From assembly GCA_015206945.1 (NCBI GenBank), contig JADEXV010000017.1, forward strand, positions 1-55,614: a stretch of DNA of 55,614 nt, read 5' to 3'. Each line of letters starts with the position of its first letter. Positions within the stretch are counted from its first letter, which is position 1. This DNA is from Nostocales cyanobacterium LEGE 12452. GTDB taxonomy: Bacteria; Cyanobacteriota; Cyanobacteriia; Cyanobacteriales; Nostocaceae. The notes under the pieces are model-generated. The model saw nothing but the letters and a program-made list of their open reading frames with translations, was not told where the DNA came from and did no database searches. Both the position numbers and the translations under genes were made by a program. Positions 53,868 through 55,614 of this stretch are shown piece after piece.

Positions 53868-54458
53868 ATGACTCATTCTACTGATATCGCCACTTTAGCC
53901 CGCTGGATGGCAGCTGACTTTAGCAATCAAGAACAAGCTTTTGAAAATCCGCCTTTTTATGCCCATATCCGCGTGTGTATCCGTCCCCTTCCCTTAGAGT
54001 TGTTCTCAGGGGTAAGTTTGTTTCTCGAACAAGCTTATGATTTTTTGCTCAATCAACCCTACCGGATGCGGGTAATGAAGTTGATTCCGGCAGAAAACCA
54101 TATTGCTATTGAACACTACACTGTTAAAGAAGAACAAAAATTTTACGGTGCATCTCGTGAACCCGAACGCCTCAAAGAGTTGTCTGTCGATCAATTGGAA
54201 AAAATGTCAGGCTGCAACATGATTGTAGAGTGGACAGGTAAGAGCTTCAAAGGCAGAGTTGAACCTGGTAAAGGCTGCATAGTGGTTCGTGACGGCAAAA
54301 ATACTTATCTGGATAACGAATTTGAGATTGATGCTAAAGAATTTTTCAGCCTCGACCGGGGAAGAGATTTAGACACCGATGAACGTCTCTGGGGTTCTAT
54401 CGCCGGCCCATTTCACTTTGTGCGTTGGAGTAATTTTGCCGATGAAGTAAAGGTGTAA
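53868..54458 (+). CDS. cpcT: Phycobiliprotein chromophore lyase CpcT/CpeT
   Basis: CpcT-type lyases attach phycocyanobilin to Cys155 of the beta subunits of phycocyanin (and phycoerythrocyanin). The 196-aa product has LARWMAADFSNQEQAFENPP, YDFLLNQPYRMRVMKLIP, FYGASREPERL, MSGCNMIVEWTGKSFKGRV and LWGSIAGPFHFVRWSNF, a full-length match to the family. It complements pcyA, which makes the pigment. Confidence 0.93.
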   Translation: MTHSTDIATLARWMAADFSNQEQAFENPPFYAHIRVCIRPLPLELFSGVSLFLEQAYDFLLNQPYRMRVMKLIPAENHIAIEHYTVKEEQKFYGASREPERLKELSVDQLEKMSGCNMIVEWTGKSFKGRVEPGKGCIVVRDGKNTYLDNEFEIDAKEFFSLDRGRDLDTDERLWGSIAGPFHFVRWSNFADEVKV

Positions 54459-54690
54459 CAAGTAAGGAGTGAGAAGTTACAAGCTAAAACTCTTTTTAAT
54501 CTGCTAAGAGTAGTCTGTGGTGTGGTCAAATTGTAATCGCCACTTTTTAGCGATCGCCCAAAGACTACCAAAAACATCCAGTTAACTTACTATCTCTACC
54601 TCAGAATCCTATGCTATCATGATTTAACTGGCGCCCTCTGGCTACTAAGATACCTTAGCAACATTAAAGTAGTTCAGGGAATTTTGCTGT

Positions 54691-54761
<71 letters not shown>

Positions 54762-54912
54762 TAAGGCTTTCAGCCTTTTAGGACAATCAAAAAACAGCCA
54801 ACTGGGGTAAATGATATTCACAGCCCTAGTTTACCATTAGACATCCGATAGGTTAACCCTGTTTGCCTCCGTTTGCCATCTCTGGCTTACCAATTCGGAG
54901 ATAAGTTAATCG

Positions 54913-55190
54913 TCATTCATTTTTCCAAAATGATTCGGTTGTAGAATCATATCCAGCAGACCAATATAACCCCTTGTTGCTTGATCCAAAGTCTTCAACA
55001 TTGTCTTGCCAGAGAGATTTAGAAGCCACGGACAGTTGCAAAACTTTCTTCTCTCAGATATCCACAGTCCGCTTAAAATCTTCTTCTGACATCTTGCCAA
55101 AGCGATGACAAGCCCAAAAGACACCCTTTGCCCCCCGCGCCCTGCCTCTTTTCAATGCCCAATGCGCCCCAACACTCGTATGATCAACAT
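54913..55190 (-). pseudogene. Possible coding remnant with an in-frame stop
   Basis: The minus frame reads GVFWACHRFGKMSEEDFKRT then VDI, a TGA at 55054-55056, and continues to DNVEDFGSSNKGLYWSAGYD before ending at 54913. The composition looks protein-like on both sides of the stop but I recognise no family and see no start. The rest of the gap 54762-55228 shows nothing else. Confidence 0.25.
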
Positions 55191-55228
55191 ATCAAGAAAA
55201 CATAACAGCCAGATTTTTACCGTAAAAC

Positions 55229-55498
55229 ATGGGCAGTATTTGGGAAATCGATTTTTACTCCCGTCCGATTTTGGACGCTAATCAAAAAAAAGTTTGGGAA
55301 GTCTTAGTCTGCGAAAGCCCCTTGGATATCGGCGCAAAAGCAGACTCTTTGTTTCGCTATGCTCAATATTGTCCCAGTACCCAGGTAAATTCGGGCTGGT
55401 TGCGGACAGCATTGCAGGAGGCTATAGAACAAGCTGGAAAAGCACCAATTAAAATCCGCTTTTTCCGCCGCCAAATGAACAATATGAGGCGTTGCTGA
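55229..55498 (+). pseudogene. Tab2/Atab2-like protein (DUF1092), truncated by an insertion
   Basis: The frame starts MGSIWEIDFYSRPILD and continues with LFRYAQYCPSTQVNSGWL and IKIRFFRRQMNNM, the conserved N-terminal third of Tab2-like proteins. These RNA-binding proteins are needed for translation of photosystem I mRNA in plastids and have cyanobacterial homologs of about 280 aa. Similarity stops at MNNM (about 55485), where an IS1-type element begins; the last residues RRC are element-encoded. The 3' part, if present, is beyond the window. Another intact copy elsewhere in the genome cannot be excluded. Confidence 0.82.
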
Positions 55499-55614
55499 AT
55501 AGGTAATGATTTAAGCAGGGAGGGGAACTGTCCGATACTTCAAATAATGCAGCAGCAAGCGGAGCGAACACTTCAACATCTCGATGGATTTGGAGTAGCA
55601 CAAGGTTTTCCGGT
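55487..55614 (-). mobile_element. IS1-family insertion sequence, end portion
   Basis: The element appears to start at GGCGTTGCTGAATAGGTA (about 55488), a terminal sequence type seen on cyanobacterial IS, and runs past the window end. It carries the transposase tail on the minus strand. The target duplication cannot be checked because the other end is missing. Confidence 0.7.
55511..55614 (-). CDS. IS1-family transposase, C-terminal fragment
   Basis: The minus strand encodes RKTLCYSKSIEMLKCSLRLL and then LHYLKYRTVPLPA before a TAA at 55511. This is the C-terminus of an IS1 (InsB-like) DDE transposase as found in cyanobacteria. The frame is open to the window edge. Confidence 0.8.
   Translation of the reverse strand, partial: RKTLCYSKSIEMLKCSLRLLLHYLKYRTVPLPA

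Overview
The window comes from a filamentous, probably heterocyst-forming cyanobacterium (Nostoc/Anabaena type). Reasons: a rbcL-rbcX-rbcS operon, pcyA and cpcT for phycobilin pigments, a DevBCA-type exporter, many GCGATCGC (HIP1) octamers, heptamer-type short tandem repeats between genes, and several families of dispersed palindromic repeats and MITE-like elements typical of Nostocales. This assignment rests on sequence character and remembered families only; no database search was possible.

Region 1 (1-16.5 kb) is an NRPS/PKS hybrid cluster on the + strand: A-PCP; KS-AT-ACP-aminotransferase; an acyltransferase_3 membrane protein; C-A-PCP; TubC-docking-C-A-PCP-TE. The first A domain reads as a valine-type loader (code DAFWLGGTFK). 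The PKS protein has no ketoreductase but ends in a PLP aminotransferase, so the expected intermediate is a 3,4-diamino acid (an 'aminostatine'). The second A domain resembles glycine/alanine types. The last module is strikingly degenerate: its C domain lacks the catalytic His and its A domain lacks Asp235 and both core lysines, while its PCP and thioesterase look intact. Its docking domain also carries an in-frame 21-bp copy of part of a dispersed repeat.

Region 2 (16.7-27.9 kb) holds two paralogous signal-less proteins sharing a C-terminal module (one with a seven-bladed repeat propeller, one with an N-terminal DUF4347 domain), a decayed third copy between them, and a type I secretion pair: an ABC exporter with cNMP-binding and inactive C39-like domains, and a HlyD adaptor. 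The two proteins are plausible substrates of that exporter. A DUF427 gene follows.

Region 3 (28-41.5 kb) is mixed housekeeping and accessory DNA: a divergent metal-binding lipoprotein behind a Fur/Zur-like palindrome, a YtxH pair, a VapBC-type toxin-antitoxin pair, a Psb32-like TPM protein, cobH, a secreted beta-helix protein, dapB, panB and a secreted propeller protein.

Region 4 (41.5-55.6 kb) is photosynthetic and core: rbcL-rbcX-rbcS with a long leader and an NtcA-type site, a PsbP-like protein, maf, pcyA, devBCA, a TPR protein, cpcT and tRNA-Cys. At the right edge a Tab2-like gene is broken by an IS1-family element that runs out of the window.
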